Below, one piece after another: positions 21,607 through 33,156 of a stretch of 64,000 nt of DNA. Source of the DNA: Russula earlei (lineage: Eukaryota > Basidiomycota > Agaricomycetes > Russulales > Russulaceae). The DNA lies in the NCBI GenBank assembly GCA_025769875.1, contig JAGFNK010000189.1, forward strand, positions 1 through 64,000, given 5' to 3'. The notes beneath the pieces are model-generated. The model did no database searches. It worked only from the letters and a program-made list of their open reading frames with translations, and had not been told where the DNA came from. Every line of letters begins with the position of its first letter. Position 1 is the first letter of the stretch. The translations under genes and the position numbers were made by a program.

Positions 21607-24600
21607 ATGTTGCACTTGCATATTCGCGCTTTTGGTCTTGTTCCCCCCTCGGTACACTCCTCCAGTGCTCTGGGGAGACGATCCCTGTCCGTCCCTCTCA
21701 TCTTTGCACATCCTTCCACCTGCTGGCGATATCCTCCACGGCCAAGATTCACTCCGACTCAGGAAACGGTTCTTAACAACAACCTTTGCTCCCCGTACGC
21801 CTCCTCCATCCTCACCTATTCATCCGACACCCTCTTCTTCTTCGTCACAACCCTCCATCCTTTCTCGCTTTCTACCCACTTCCCTCTCATTTAAGACTGG
21901 TGGCACTTCTTCCACCTCTGCATCCTTTCGCAAGATTGTTGTACTTGCCAAGCCAGAGCGCCGCTCGCTCCTGACTGCCATTGGTCTCTTACTGGTCTCT
22001 TCGTCTGTGTCGCTGAGTATACCGTTCACGGTCGGAAAGCTAATCGACTATTTCACTTCTCCAAATCCGGTAGGTCGGTCGCTGTGACGCCCTCTCACGG
22101 TTTCTACAACGTGTTAGAGCTATTGTTTGGCAAATACGCGCATCTATTTTCTTTATAAATAGATTTCTCATGAATCACTCTGACCCGCAGACGATTCCAT
22201 ATGGTCTTTCACTGACACATGCTACTGCGGGTCTCCTCCTCGTATTTACTATTGGTGGAGCCTGTAATGCGGGACGCGCGTTCCTCATGCGTATGTCTGG
22301 TGAGTCGCGCCTCTCCTTTCCCACGGGTAAAACCTTGACTTTCCGCTCAGGTCAGCGAATAGTTGCTCGCCTGCGCGAGCGGACTTACGCCGCCACACTT
22401 CGGCAGGAAGTCGAATTTGTAGAGCGTGGGGAAGGCGATGCCCTAAGTCGATTAAGCGTCGATAGTAGCATAGTCGGAGAAAGGTTAACGACACATTGGC
22501 TCCCCTTCGCGTTTGCTTCAAGAATCGGCTGACGATGTCTAAAGTATCACACAAAACTTGTCGGATGGTTTGCGCTCTGTGGTGATGTCCTTCGCTGGCC
22601 GTAAGCATCGTCGCCCTATTCTCTGTCGGTTAATGCTAACTCGGATGCGGCGTAGTCGGCGCAATGCTCTACATATCATCGCATCTCACGATTCTCATGC
22701 TTGCTATCGTCCCTCCCATCTCGCTTGGCGCAGTCAGTATTGACTTTTTGTTTATCTATCCATCCCTCACCTGTTGTGACTTTTGATCAGGTATTCTATG
22801 GCCGGTACTTGAAAAAGCTTTCAAATAAGACACAAGAAGCTCTCGGAGACATGTCCAAAGTCAGCAAAAGTGTAACATGGCTTTAAATGAATGAAGGGCC
22901 TGATTCATGGTTTCGTAGGTTGCCCAGGAAGCTTTAGCTGCTCTTCGCACGGTACAAAGCTTCAACGCGGCTCCTCATGAAGAAAATAAATTTTCTGAAC
23001 GTGTCGAGCGTGTCCTGACGCTTGCTAGGCGCGAAGCGATTGCTTCTGGCATATTCTTTGGTAGCACCGGGTGGAGTGGAAATGTTGCGCTGTTGGCTTT
23101 ATTAGGATATGGTTCGTGAAGCCCTCTACTCGCTGCCCTGGACAAGCTTGTCTCATTGTGCTCTCAGGAGGGTCTCTCGTGAGCCATGGACAGATATCCG
23201 TAGGAGAGCTTACAAGCTTGTTGATGTATACGGTTTATGTTGGCAGCGGACTGCAGATGTTGACGTACGCCCGCTCTACAGCTCTCAGCGATATTCGTCC
23301 TCACGTGCTTACCCTTCAGGTCGTTCTTTGTAAGTTGTCTTCATTTCAATTCACCACACTTAACCGGTGTATCCCTAGACATCTATAATGCGTGGGATCG
23401 GCGCTGGGACACGTATTTTTGAGCTCCTCGACAGATCCCCTGCCATCCAGCCTGGCGTGGGTGTGGTACTGAATCCTGCACGTTCCGGCCCTGCTTCGAT
23501 TCGAGAATATCACCTTCAGCTACCCGACGCGGCGCGGAGTGGAATGTGCTTGAGGATTTCGACCTCGAGGTCAACGTTGGAGAAAATGTGGCAATTGTGT
23601 ATGTCCTGCCTTGTAGCTTTTGTTATTAGATGATTCAAGTCTTATATATGAAACAGCGGGAAGAGTGGGGGTGGCAAGTCGTCAATACATTCTCTGTTGT
23701 TACGGTATTACAACCCCGTCCGAGGCAAGGTCACATACGATGGCCAAGGTGTGCCTCTTCTCTTCTATTGGGAGGCCACAGTCTTGTTTGAACCTGCCCC
23801 CCAGATATCCGCGAGTTCACACCAGAGTCATGGCGCAACATCATTGGTGTTGTTCCTCAGGTACATGATCAACGAGAAGTCAGAGTTTACCGTCTAGCTG
23901 ATACTCGCTCCCATGCATAGGATCCCGTATTATTCACTGGTACCATTGCATCGAACATAGCTTATGGCAATGAGAACTTTCGCCGGGAGCAGATCGAGGC
24001 TGCCGCTCGCGAGGCAAATTGCGAATTCGTGTGGGGTTTACCGGATGGGTTTGACACACAAAGTATGTCGGTTTCGTCTTGCACGATTTTCCTGGTTTTG
24101 ACAGCCATCAATCCTTCAGTCGGCCGATTGAGCCTGAGCGGTGGCCAGCGCCAGCGCCTCGCCATTGCGCGTGCTCTGCTCAAGAAGCCTGCTATCTTGG
24201 CGCTTGACGAGGCCACGAGCTCCTTGGACGCATCTGCCGAACGTCGCGTGAGCATATTGAGTTTCGCCCAGGTTGTTAGATTTCAAATTAAAGGCTTCGT
24301 ATGCAGGTGAACGACGCCATCGATAAAATCCTTCGTTCACATCATACGACATGTTTATTCGTCGCACATCGCCTCTCGACCATCGCGAGAGCAGAACGAA
24401 TTGTGGTGCTGGAAGGTACGCTTATCAACTGTTTATTACCCGATGGCGCTGACGTTCAGACTTGCTACCATTTTTCCAGACGGACGTATAACCGAGACAG
24501 GGACGTATCGCGAGCTTGTATGTACCTGTTCATAAACCCTGCTCACAAGGTAACGTGACCCATTTGTACAGGTACAGCGCGAAAACTCGCGATTCCGCAC

Positions 24601-24697
24601 GCTGATGGCCACCCAGCTGAATGCGACGGTGGAGGATCAACGTCCTGAGATTGTAATCCCCAATGTCAGCACCCAGCGTGGAGATGAACACATCTGA
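21607..24697 (+). CDS. MDL1: Mitochondrial ABC half-transporter, MDL1/ABCB10 type
   Basis: An inner-membrane ABC half-transporter that works as a homodimer and exports peptides or related substrates from the matrix. The N-terminus has a presequence-like LRLRKRFLTTTFAPR. Membrane-domain landmarks follow: FRKIVVLAKPERRSLL, FTVGKLIDYFTSPN, GGACNAGRAFLMRMSG, QRIVARLRERTYAATLRQEV, LSRLSVDSSIVGE, FYGRYLKKLSNKTQEALGDM, ASGIFFGSTGWSGN and SVGELTSLLMYTVYVGSG. The nucleotide-binding domain has Walker A GKSGGGKSS, signature LSGGQRQRLAIARALL, Walker B ILALDEATSSLD and H-loop FVAHRLSTI. The stop is at 24697. About twelve introns are implied, including a pair that isolates a 10-nt micro-exon (23320-23329). 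One extra base near 23545 breaks YPTRRGVE|VLEDFDLEV. The start is unresolved: ATG 21607 is in a different frame from the presequence segment, so an intron or shift is needed between. Confidence 0.85.
23320..23329 (+). other. 10-nt micro-exon of the MDL1-like gene
   Basis: Between LQMLT and SIMRGIGAGTRIFELL the reading frame is kept only if GTCGTTCTTT is an exon. It sits between an intron 23265-23319 (GTACGC...TTCAG, 55 nt) and an intron 23330-23378 (GTAAGT...CCTAG, 49 nt). The join gives LTSFFTSIMRGIG, which fits the conserved SFFSSIMRGIG stretch of MDL1 proteins. Confidence 0.7.
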
Positions 24698-25368
24698 ACG
24701 AGCTCGCTAATGAAGCGCAGCTAAGCGATGGCGCGGCCAAGCGGACAAGTAGACGGAACCAAGGAATCATTTCTCACTCTCACTCACAGATAGGATTACC
24801 GTACCGTAGCACATCACATCTCTTTATCCGGGGGCAGTCGTCGCGCCGTCCCACGCGGTTTGTCGCCGTCATTTTACCCTCATTCCGTTTTCCATGTGAG
24901 CGACCCGCAGATGGATCGAGCTCTGGTATTCGTGCGATTGCATGTAATAATGCGTTTTGTGCATAGATATAAGTAATCCTAGACCATACAATGTACGCGA
25001 ACAAGTCCTACAGTAATACCTCTTCATAGCCTGAGCGCTACTTGCACCGAACAAGGGTGTTTTGGGTGGATATTCGATATTCGCAGCTCGGTCCGCATGT
25101 ACGTACTCAGAAACCAAATACAAATCTGATGCTCTTCCCGTGGCCTGCCCCATCCCCCATCTCCGGCTCTGATGGAGCTGTCAGCGCTGATGATATTTTG
25201 TTTGGCAAGAGAGTACTCCGTCGGTTGGCCTTCAAAGCCCTAAATCCAGTCGGGTCGGTGGTATCAAGAACGGCGGGCAAGATGAATCAAAACCACGTAC
25301 AACTCCATATTTCAGATGTCTAGGTACTCTACAATTACGCATACCATACGGCCGAGTTTCAGCAAGGT
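24698..25368. other. Convergent 3' intergenic region
   Basis: No gene is supported. The frames here are short and show no family motif. The region separates the stops of the ABC transporter (plus) and hydrolase A (minus). Confidence 0.4.
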
Positions 25369-28300
25369 CTAAGCCGCAGCGGCCTGTGGCGGGGCTACGT
25401 CTGGGCCCGCTGCATCATGATGACTCTTCCAAAACGCACATACACGCGCACTGCCCTTCGTCTCTAAATTGTGCTCTTTCTCCGATAAACTTCGATGTGC
25501 ACGCTTCCAGCGGCATTTTTTCGCGCCACCCGCAGAAACGAGCACCTCAGCAATATCGCGCCGCGCGACAAGGCTGCTCGGCGGCGGGCACTCGTCTGCC
25601 TCGAGAGCCCAGGCGAGGCACCATCCGGGCGAAACCGAGGCTGTCGCCTTCTCTTTGGTGGAGTGAGGCACGGAGGTTTGATGTAGGTTGGCAATGGCGC
25701 GCTCGTGGAGCTTGGCGAGTTGCTTGATGTGGACTGCAAACTTCTTCTTATGGAGATCCGTGCCCGCAATGTATCGATGTATCCAGAGCTCGGAGATGGC
25801 ACCGAGGCGCTCGGGCACAACCTGTAGTGCAGGGAGGTCCTGCTCTGCCTCGAGCGGCCGGATGGCACCACGGATTGATACGCGCTCCCGAATCATGTCC
25901 TGATGCTCTGAGGACTTTGCCTGTAGTCATGAGAATTTAGAGACGAGGCTGGACGCTGGAACGTACCCATCCCCCATAGTAGACCATGGGATCTCCTGCG
26001 AGGATGTCTTCAAGAGCGTCTTCGTCCTCAACATCAGAAAGACTCCTTGGTGATTTCGAGAACAGATGACTTCCGCCTCGGAAATATGACGTTATGCGTG
26101 ATAATCCTTTAGGCCGCGACAACGAGCGTTCCTTGGTTTGTGATGGCGCCCCCGGCCTATCCAGGCCTAACGGTGAAGGTGCAATAGGAGATGCGACTGC
26201 CTCCTCGAGGATAGTATCAGACTGCCGGAAGGCCGGTGGTCTTTTTTGCCGCTGCAATTCCGCGGTGGGCGGCATATTCGTGACATGCTTGATGAATGTC
26301 GTGATGGCACGGTAACAATACTTAGCTGGGGTCGTAGCACCAAATGCCAATGGCAATACGTGAGCGGCATCTAGAGTAAGGCAATGTTGGAAAAAAAAAA
26401 GAAGGATTATCATCTGGCATCACCATCGTAAACTTGTAGATGGACCATTGTAGGCTTCAACCTTCCTTCGACACCTACAAGTGCCGGATAAAGCTGTTTT
26501 GCCTCTTCCGACACAGGAAAATTGGCTGGGTTTGCAGCGCGATGGGCGCTATCGAAACACTTGTTAGTTAAACCGTTGTCTAGCCTTCTTTAATCGAGAT
26601 TAACTGACGTGTAGATGATTTCATCCCTAAGCACTTCCCGATCGCTAGCAACGATAAACAATGGGGGAAGTCCACCGAGGTAAGCCAGTACTGGACTAAC
26701 AAGCGGATGCTTGAGCAAGGCATTCGTTGTATAGAGTTGAATCTGACGCGTGATCAGCAAAGGATTGCCATCCTCTCCCTTCACCAGCAACGTGTCGTCG
26801 AGCTCGCTAGATGCGGTAGTTGCGGGGTACAGCTTGAACCTGGGCTGTATGTCAAGCTGATCTGCGGTATTTGCAGTTGCCTCTGCTTCCGAAAGGGACT
26901 TGTGGTGTTCAACGCCAAGCGTGCTGCTGTGCAACAGCTCGCGCATTTTGAGGTGCACATCGTCAGACGGAGGAGGCCAAAGGGCACTTGGCTTGAATAG
27001 GGTGAGACCAGTCGCAGGAACCACATCCTGTCCAAGTAAAGACAATTACATTCTAAAACATTGGTCGCGTGAGGAGAGGAGATAGATACCGTATCGGTAT
27101 TGAGGAAGATGCTCGGAAATGTATGGAAAAGGTCGCACCATGGGGAGACGAGTACAGCACCCGCTGGCTGTGGTAGACCAGCATCGCGGATGACCTGAAG
27201 CAGAGCTATGGATAATCCCCCACCCGCGGAATCGCCTCCTATGATGATGTTGCAGGGCTTGACAGGGCGATGTGCAGCACCAGCTGGTGGTTGAATAAGA
27301 AAAAGGTCTGAAAAAGGAATACGTCAAGATGGAGCACACTAGCACAGGACTGTGGAGCACACACAAGACGCAAGGAAGTCTTGCAGAGCGCAAGGGAAGG
27401 GATACTGAGGGGCCAGCCTATAATTGGGTGCTATAGCAGGCGCCGCATTCAGCCAAGGTTCCCTCGTGTATGATGAGCTCATGTACCTAGCACTCGCCCC
27501 CGTATCTTGCGCGCATAACGCTGGAGCATATGCCTGCCAACCGTTGAAAACCAACATTAGTCATCGTCATTCCGGTGATAGATGACGAGATGAGTCACCT
27601 TTCCTGGTCCACGCTGCCGAAATAATACCCACCTACAAACGGACATCAAAAGGCCGTAGAACGCTGCATAGGACGAACCTCCATGAGCCCACAGAAGACA
27701 TCTCATCTCGTCCATCTCCGGTCGGTATACATCCGCAGTCATCCGTACTACCCGTACAAACGTGGCGATCTTTGGGTAGCGCTGAACCAGCGATATGCAC
27801 CCTGCTCCCGCTGCCATTCGTGCCTTCATTGTCGGCAGGAGTAGCAGTAGATGTCTCGCGGCGCGTGGACTGCTGCCAATCCTTCTTTTCCATGATCCAC
27901 TCCGCTTCGATCCTACAATCGTCGTGATCCCCATCGCCCAGTGAGCCACAAAAGGTAAAAGGAAAGGAGGTAGGACGCACCCTTGGTCACCGGCACGTAC
28001 CTGCCACCACCGCACACCCCCCAACACCCTCTTCGCCTCACGTTCGCCTCCAAAAACATTCATGAGCACGTGCGCTGCCTCCGCGCAGCACGAAAGGGGC
28101 ACAGCGATCCGGACGACATGTACGGAGGGAGGGAGGGGCATACGCAGTTGCGAGAGCCTTTGCATTTCTTCTACCGTATGGCTACCACACGATGGCACAG
28201 CACACGACTTCACCGTCAAGGCTGTCGTAGTAGAGAATGGGAGGAATTTACCTCGTCGTTGTGTCCATGAAATTCTGGCGTGTGGTTGGAAAAGCCAGTT

Positions 28301-28491
28301 GACAGAGGAAGACATTGACTCACTCGGGTAATGGAGAAGGCTGCATCATACATCAACTCCTTTCTGCGCAGTGGTACCGCTTTCCCCTTCCCATTTCCCT
28401 TGACAAGCTTGGAGTAGTAATGGCGGAGGAGGATACGCACGAGGAGTGGGAACAACCCAAGCAGGGTTCTCCTCATGAGTGAGTTGGACAT
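25369..28491 (-). CDS. Hormone-sensitive-lipase-like alpha/beta hydrolase, copy A
   Basis: A member of the alpha/beta hydrolase fold-3 (HSL) family, which hydrolyses esters of lipids or small acyl compounds. The start MSNSLMRRTLLG (28491) aligns with copy B ([12 protein letters not shown]). Motifs in order: VPLRRKELMYDAAF, EMDEMRCLLWAHGG (oxyanion-hole HGG), [34 protein letters not shown] around 27235 (nucleophile Ser), [33 protein letters not shown] followed by DREVLRDE (acid Asp), AHVLPLAFG (His) and a basic tail that begins MIRERVSIRGAIRPLEAEQ. The protein is longer than simple HSL enzymes because of a polar insert before HGG and a C-terminal extension of about 170 residues. Several short introns are implied. 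It forms a tandem pair with copy B, about 800 bases apart, so they arose by local duplication. Substrate unknown. Confidence 0.75.
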
Positions 28492-29298
28492 ATTGCGCTG
28501 GACCAAGCAGTCGCATCCAACCTAGAGCCGGAAGGAGGTGAGCACTGGCCTTTATACCCCCCCGCCCCGACCCGATAAGAAGCCACTGGCATGTGTATGG
28601 TATATGGCACCAGTGCCAGCAGGCCGTCACGGCACGGCCCATTTCCGGAGCGCCGAGAATATTTCGGCAGCACGAGGCAGCATCCATCCAATGTCCGTGC
28701 CGGTCCCAGCCGGTCCGGATGTCAGGGATCATCACTGCCTCGCCCCGTAAATGAAATATACGTTAATCCGCAGTAGTTCTCGCGGCTTGAGATGGCCAGT
28801 AGTTCACCGCAGATTGGCGTGAGGATCTGCCCGCAATACTTCTCCGACGGCGCAAGCCCATCGAGGTAGGCAGAGTCGGGACTCGCGCGAAAACACCGAA
28901 GACCCATTTGGAATTGGGGCAATGTCAAGGCATGCTGGCCCCGCACGGCTTGAGAAGCGCCTGCGATGCCCCGTGATGGAATATTTAAGCGAACATGCGT
29001 AGACGGGCATGGACACGCGGGTAACGCCCTCGGGTTGGGGTGTCGGTGCAATGGCAGGGGAGACGCCAGGAAAACGCGTTTGCGTGACTGCAACTGGAGC
29101 CCTACTATGCCAGGCCTCCGCCGGGTTCGCGGCCGGCGCGGAGCACCAACCGGGAGGCGGTTTAGTACTTTCAGGAGATGGCTGACTCGGGGCCTGAACT
29201 GTATGTAGACTGTGGCGGGTGAGGCATATGGACATGACGAATAGAATCGCTGATTTGTGAGAGCCAAGATATCGTACGTACTTCGTGGTACAACAGTG
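28492..29298. other. Spacer between hydrolases A and B
   Basis: This holds the promoter of copy A and the 3' end of copy B. A 181-codon minus frame at 28722-29267 has no conserved motif and a repetitive Arg/Pro/Ser composition typical of GC-rich shadow frames, so I do not call a gene. Confidence 0.4.
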
Positions 29299-32200
29299 CT
29301 AGCACATCATCTCATTCACATCCCTCCCCACAGCCTGACTTGGGCTCCGATCTCTGTCTCTCCTTCCCAAAAACGATCTCAGTCCGGTTTTCCCGTGTCC
29401 GCCAACAACATGCGCTTTCACTTTTGGGCTCGGCCTCGACTGCGTCTCCCGATGGCCGTGACTTCGACGTCGTTCTGGTGTGATCGTAAGATAACTGATG
29501 ATGATGTTCCACAGGTTATTTGCATTGAGCATGCGCTCAGACGCGAGCACTGCCTCGTCTGCGACACGCGCCAGCTTGAGTGCCTCTTCCGTGTCCCGCC
29601 GCGCAACGATGCTGCTCGCAGGTGGCCGTTCATCCTCATCCAATGCCCATGCCATGTTCCAGCTCGACGGTGCACTGAGCGGCTCCGCCGTCGTTCGGTC
29701 CGTGCCCGTGCCCGTGCCTCCAGAGTCGGAGGTCTTGTTTTCGCGGTCGAGGTAATGATGCAGAGCTGCGATGTGGTGATTAATGTTCCGTGAGGCGCGA
29801 TCGATGTTTCGCAGTCGTCGTTTCTCAATTCGCTTGATAGTAGACGCAAATTTCTTGTCGAAAAGCCCTTTGCCTGTAACGTACCGCCGGATGGCACGCT
29901 CCGACAGGGTGCCAATCATCTCCGAGGGGACCTGCATGGCAGGCAGCTCGCTTTCCGGCTCTAGAGGACGGATGACGCCACGTGTTGATACCCGCTCCCG
30001 AATCATGGCTTGAGTAGTGGAACTCTGCAGTCTGTTTCAGCATGAAATAATAAAATGTGAGTCTTGGGACCCGAAATATTACCCAATTGCCTTTGTATAC
30101 CTTCGCCTCCCCAGCCAATGATACTTCGGTTGAGCGGCTTTTGGATAGCACATCAATCCTTGAACCTGCGACCGACTCATCCGACATATCCTGTGATTTG
30201 GGAGTTACACAACCCGATGTGCTTGGTGGAGTATCCCCGGGAGTGACCACTAGCCCACTCTTTCTCCGTCCGGGAGAGAGAGACCGCCTAAAATTACTCG
30301 CAGCACGCGAGATCCCTGACGCAAACGATCTGCGTCGCGTTGAACGCGGAACTGGGAGACTATGGATCTCACTGTGTGGTGTGGGTGTCGTAGGAGAGGC
30401 AATGACTATGCAGTCCTTGGAAGGCATTAGTAGAGGGCTAGGTGGTCCTTGAAGCGGGTTAGTAACGTGTTTGAAAAACAAAGTCATCGCCCGGTAGCAG
30501 TACTTTCCCGGCGTCGTGAAAGGAAAGAGGATTGGAAGCACATGAGCTACATCTAATAAGAAGCATTGAACAGAACTCGTTGTGAGTTCCATGCAAGCGC
30601 ATGACATACCGTCGTAAACTTGAAGATGCACTGGAGTTGGCTGCATCTCGACGTGTCTAAAAGCCGGATACATCTTCTTTGTCTCATCGCGTATCGAAAA
30701 TCGTTCCGGATGCGCAGCCCGATGAGCGCTATGAAGGTAGTGGGCGACCATTTACCAGGAATTCGAACCAGGACTCACGCGAATATGATCTCATCCCTCA
30801 AAACTTCTCGGTCACCTGCGATGAATAGCAGGGGCGGAAGACCGCCAAGGTACGAAAGGGCAGGGCTGATAAGAGGATGCCTCAAGAGGCCATTGGGGGC
30901 GTAGAGTTGGAGTTGCTCTGCGACCTCAATCATCTCACCGTCGGCCGTCCTCAATATAACGCTTTCGTCAGCATCAGGGATACCGGGGAGGGGAAGAGAT
31001 GCGGTCGATCCGACATCTATGGGTCCCTGTTCGGTTGGAAGCGTCTTGGGGACTACGTCGTCAGGATCTATCGGACGTGCGGCCTGGGGTGTTCGACTAG
31101 ACGCACTTCTCGAGCGTCGATGGAGTACGTCGGTAATGTTCTTACGGAGACCAGTATGCACTCTATCACTGATATCGTTGGTCGGCGGCGGCCAAAGTGG
31201 ACTAGGTTTGTGGAGTGCGAGACCAGTGGCTGGTATCACATCCTTGAGAAACTGTTAGAATACAAAGGGCACGTTGGTTGGTGGGCGTACGGTGTTTGTA
31301 TTCGTATAAATGCTCGGGAACGAGTGTGTGAAATCACACCATGGCGAGATGAGTACACCACCCGCCGGCGCGGGCAGACCTGCGTCACGAATAACTTGAA
31401 GGAGAGCCAGAGATAATCCTCCACCTGCAGAATCACCTGCGATAACAATACGTTCAGGTTTTACTGGACGATGAGCGGAACCTTCTGGTGGCCTGATCAA
31501 GAATAGATCTTGACAATGTTTTTCAAAACCTCGGTCTTCCCAGAACAAAGCAAAAAGATTGCTCACACGCTGCGAGGAGGTCTTGAATTGCGCAAGGGAA
31601 AGGGTATTGTGGTGCAAGTCTGTAATTCACAGCTATGCATAGCAATCTAGGTGAACGTATTCAAGCTCTGATACCTTTCCACTCACCGAGGACGCGTCCA
31701 CGTATCTTACGGGCATATCGCTGGATGGTATATCTAGAGATGAAAGCATACGTGAGGCACTTCACCGAGTCCGTTGGGATTCAGGAAACGGACCTCTCCT
31801 GATCCACACTTCCAAAGTAATAGCCGCCTTGGATTCGACTTTTGAGAACAGTGAAAAAGGGAGGGATAGATTCATCTTGTTCATACCTCCATGAGAATAT
31901 AAAATGCATCGCATCTCATCCATTTCTGATTGGTACGCGCCACAATCTCCGGATGGCTCGTTATCACTAAGTACGAGGCCCGGTTCTTGGTGTTCTTCGT
32001 CTTCAGACTCGGAAAATATCGGATCTTCCAAGCCGGGATTGGTGTGTCTAAGACCCTCAATGTTATGCATTTGGCGCGTAGTGGACGAGTCGCCTTGTTT
32101 CTTAGCCCGTCTTTTCGCATTTCGCCAGTCCTTTTTAGCACTGATCCATTCTGCACGTAATCTGCGAAGGAGGAGGTCAGATACTCGAGCAAGCGAAAAT

Positions 32201-32722
32201 GTAAGCCAATCCGAGCACATACCCTCGAATACCACGAACCTGCCACCACTTTGTCCCACCGACGACACTTTTCATGACTTGTTCTCCTCGAAATGCCTTG
32301 ATGAGATACACCGCAGCCTCGTCGCAGGAGGACATGGGGATGGTAAGTCGGACAACGAGGACCCATGGCGGGGACGGTGTACGAACATTGCAGAAGGACT
32401 GTAACTCCTCGACAGTATGCCTTCAATAAAAATTATATCGAGTATCTCGGAACAGATTGGAGATCTGGTCAGATAAGTACCTGGTGGCGGAATCCAAGAA
32501 GTCCTGAATGAGAGGTACCTCAGTGGAATATATATGCTAAGGGGCACCTAAATGCACCTTTACGATATTAAATGCTTCGTCGTATAGCAATTCCTCACGC
32601 AGAAGAGGGACACCTGGCTTGGAAGCATCCTTTACCACCCTGGCGAAGTAGTGTTTGACCAGGGTTTCGAGAAAGAGAGGCCCTACTGTCAAACCAACTC
32701 GTCTCGTCAATGAATTGGGCAT
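29299..32722 (-). CDS. Hormone-sensitive-lipase-like alpha/beta hydrolase, copy B
   Basis: Paralogue of copy A with the same layout. The ATG at 32722 gives [20 protein letters not shown], then [27 protein letters not shown] segments and [11 protein letters not shown] charged insert ([13 protein letters not shown], then an acidic stretch ESEDEEHQE) precedes [14 protein letters not shown] (oxyanion hole), [29 protein letters not shown] (nucleophile), [45 protein letters not shown], the AHVLPILFP catalytic-His block and a C-terminal tail of about 235 residues starting [16 protein letters not shown]. The catalytic triad is complete. About ten introns are needed. It shares a roughly 430-base divergent upstream region with the importin gene. 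Substrate and compartment are not shown by the sequence; the N-terminal hydrophobic segment could be membrane-associating. Confidence 0.77.
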
Positions 32723-33156
32723 ATTGTTTAGTTGGAGCTATTGAGCACGGTGTACAGTCACTGTAAGTTTCTCAGACCTGATTCAGGGTTGTTGGGCTGT
32801 CTAAGATGAGAGATGATAACACGATGGATAAGTCAAGTCCACTTATAGTCAACTTAGCAGACAATAAAAGTAAAATATTCCAACTGCTGAGGTCACATTA
32901 AAGCGCCGCATGATCATAATGGTGGCGAGACACACGAGGGATTATATTAATGGACAGTACGACGCTTTTGAGTTGGAATCGTTATAGAGACTTGCCGTCA
33001 GGCATGTCGGCGAGAAGTGTTCGACGGTTACGGGTGGTTAGATAGACAGAGTAGCGGAAGCGCTGGGACGGCAACGTGAGTGAGTGAAGTTAAAAGTTAA
33101 GCGGAGGCCTGACTTGGCTATCTTATATCATACTATCATACCTTCGTATCGTATCT
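32723..33156. promoter_or_regulatory. Divergent promoter region of hydrolase B and importin-5
   Basis: This 434-base gap separates two divergent start codons (32722 minus, 33157 plus). It is AT-richer than the flanking coding sequence. No specific factor-binding site is claimed. Confidence 0.4.

Noticed and set aside
28722..29267. Minus-strand frame of 181 codons between the two hydrolase genes
   Set aside because: Composition typical of GC-rich non-coding strand, no motif, and it overlaps the promoter and 3' ends of real genes.
30765..30795. Perfect-looking tRNA B-box (GGTTCGAATTCC, minus strand)
   Set aside because: It lies in an intron directly after a GTGAGT donor of hydrolase B, and no A-box or cloverleaf surrounds it.
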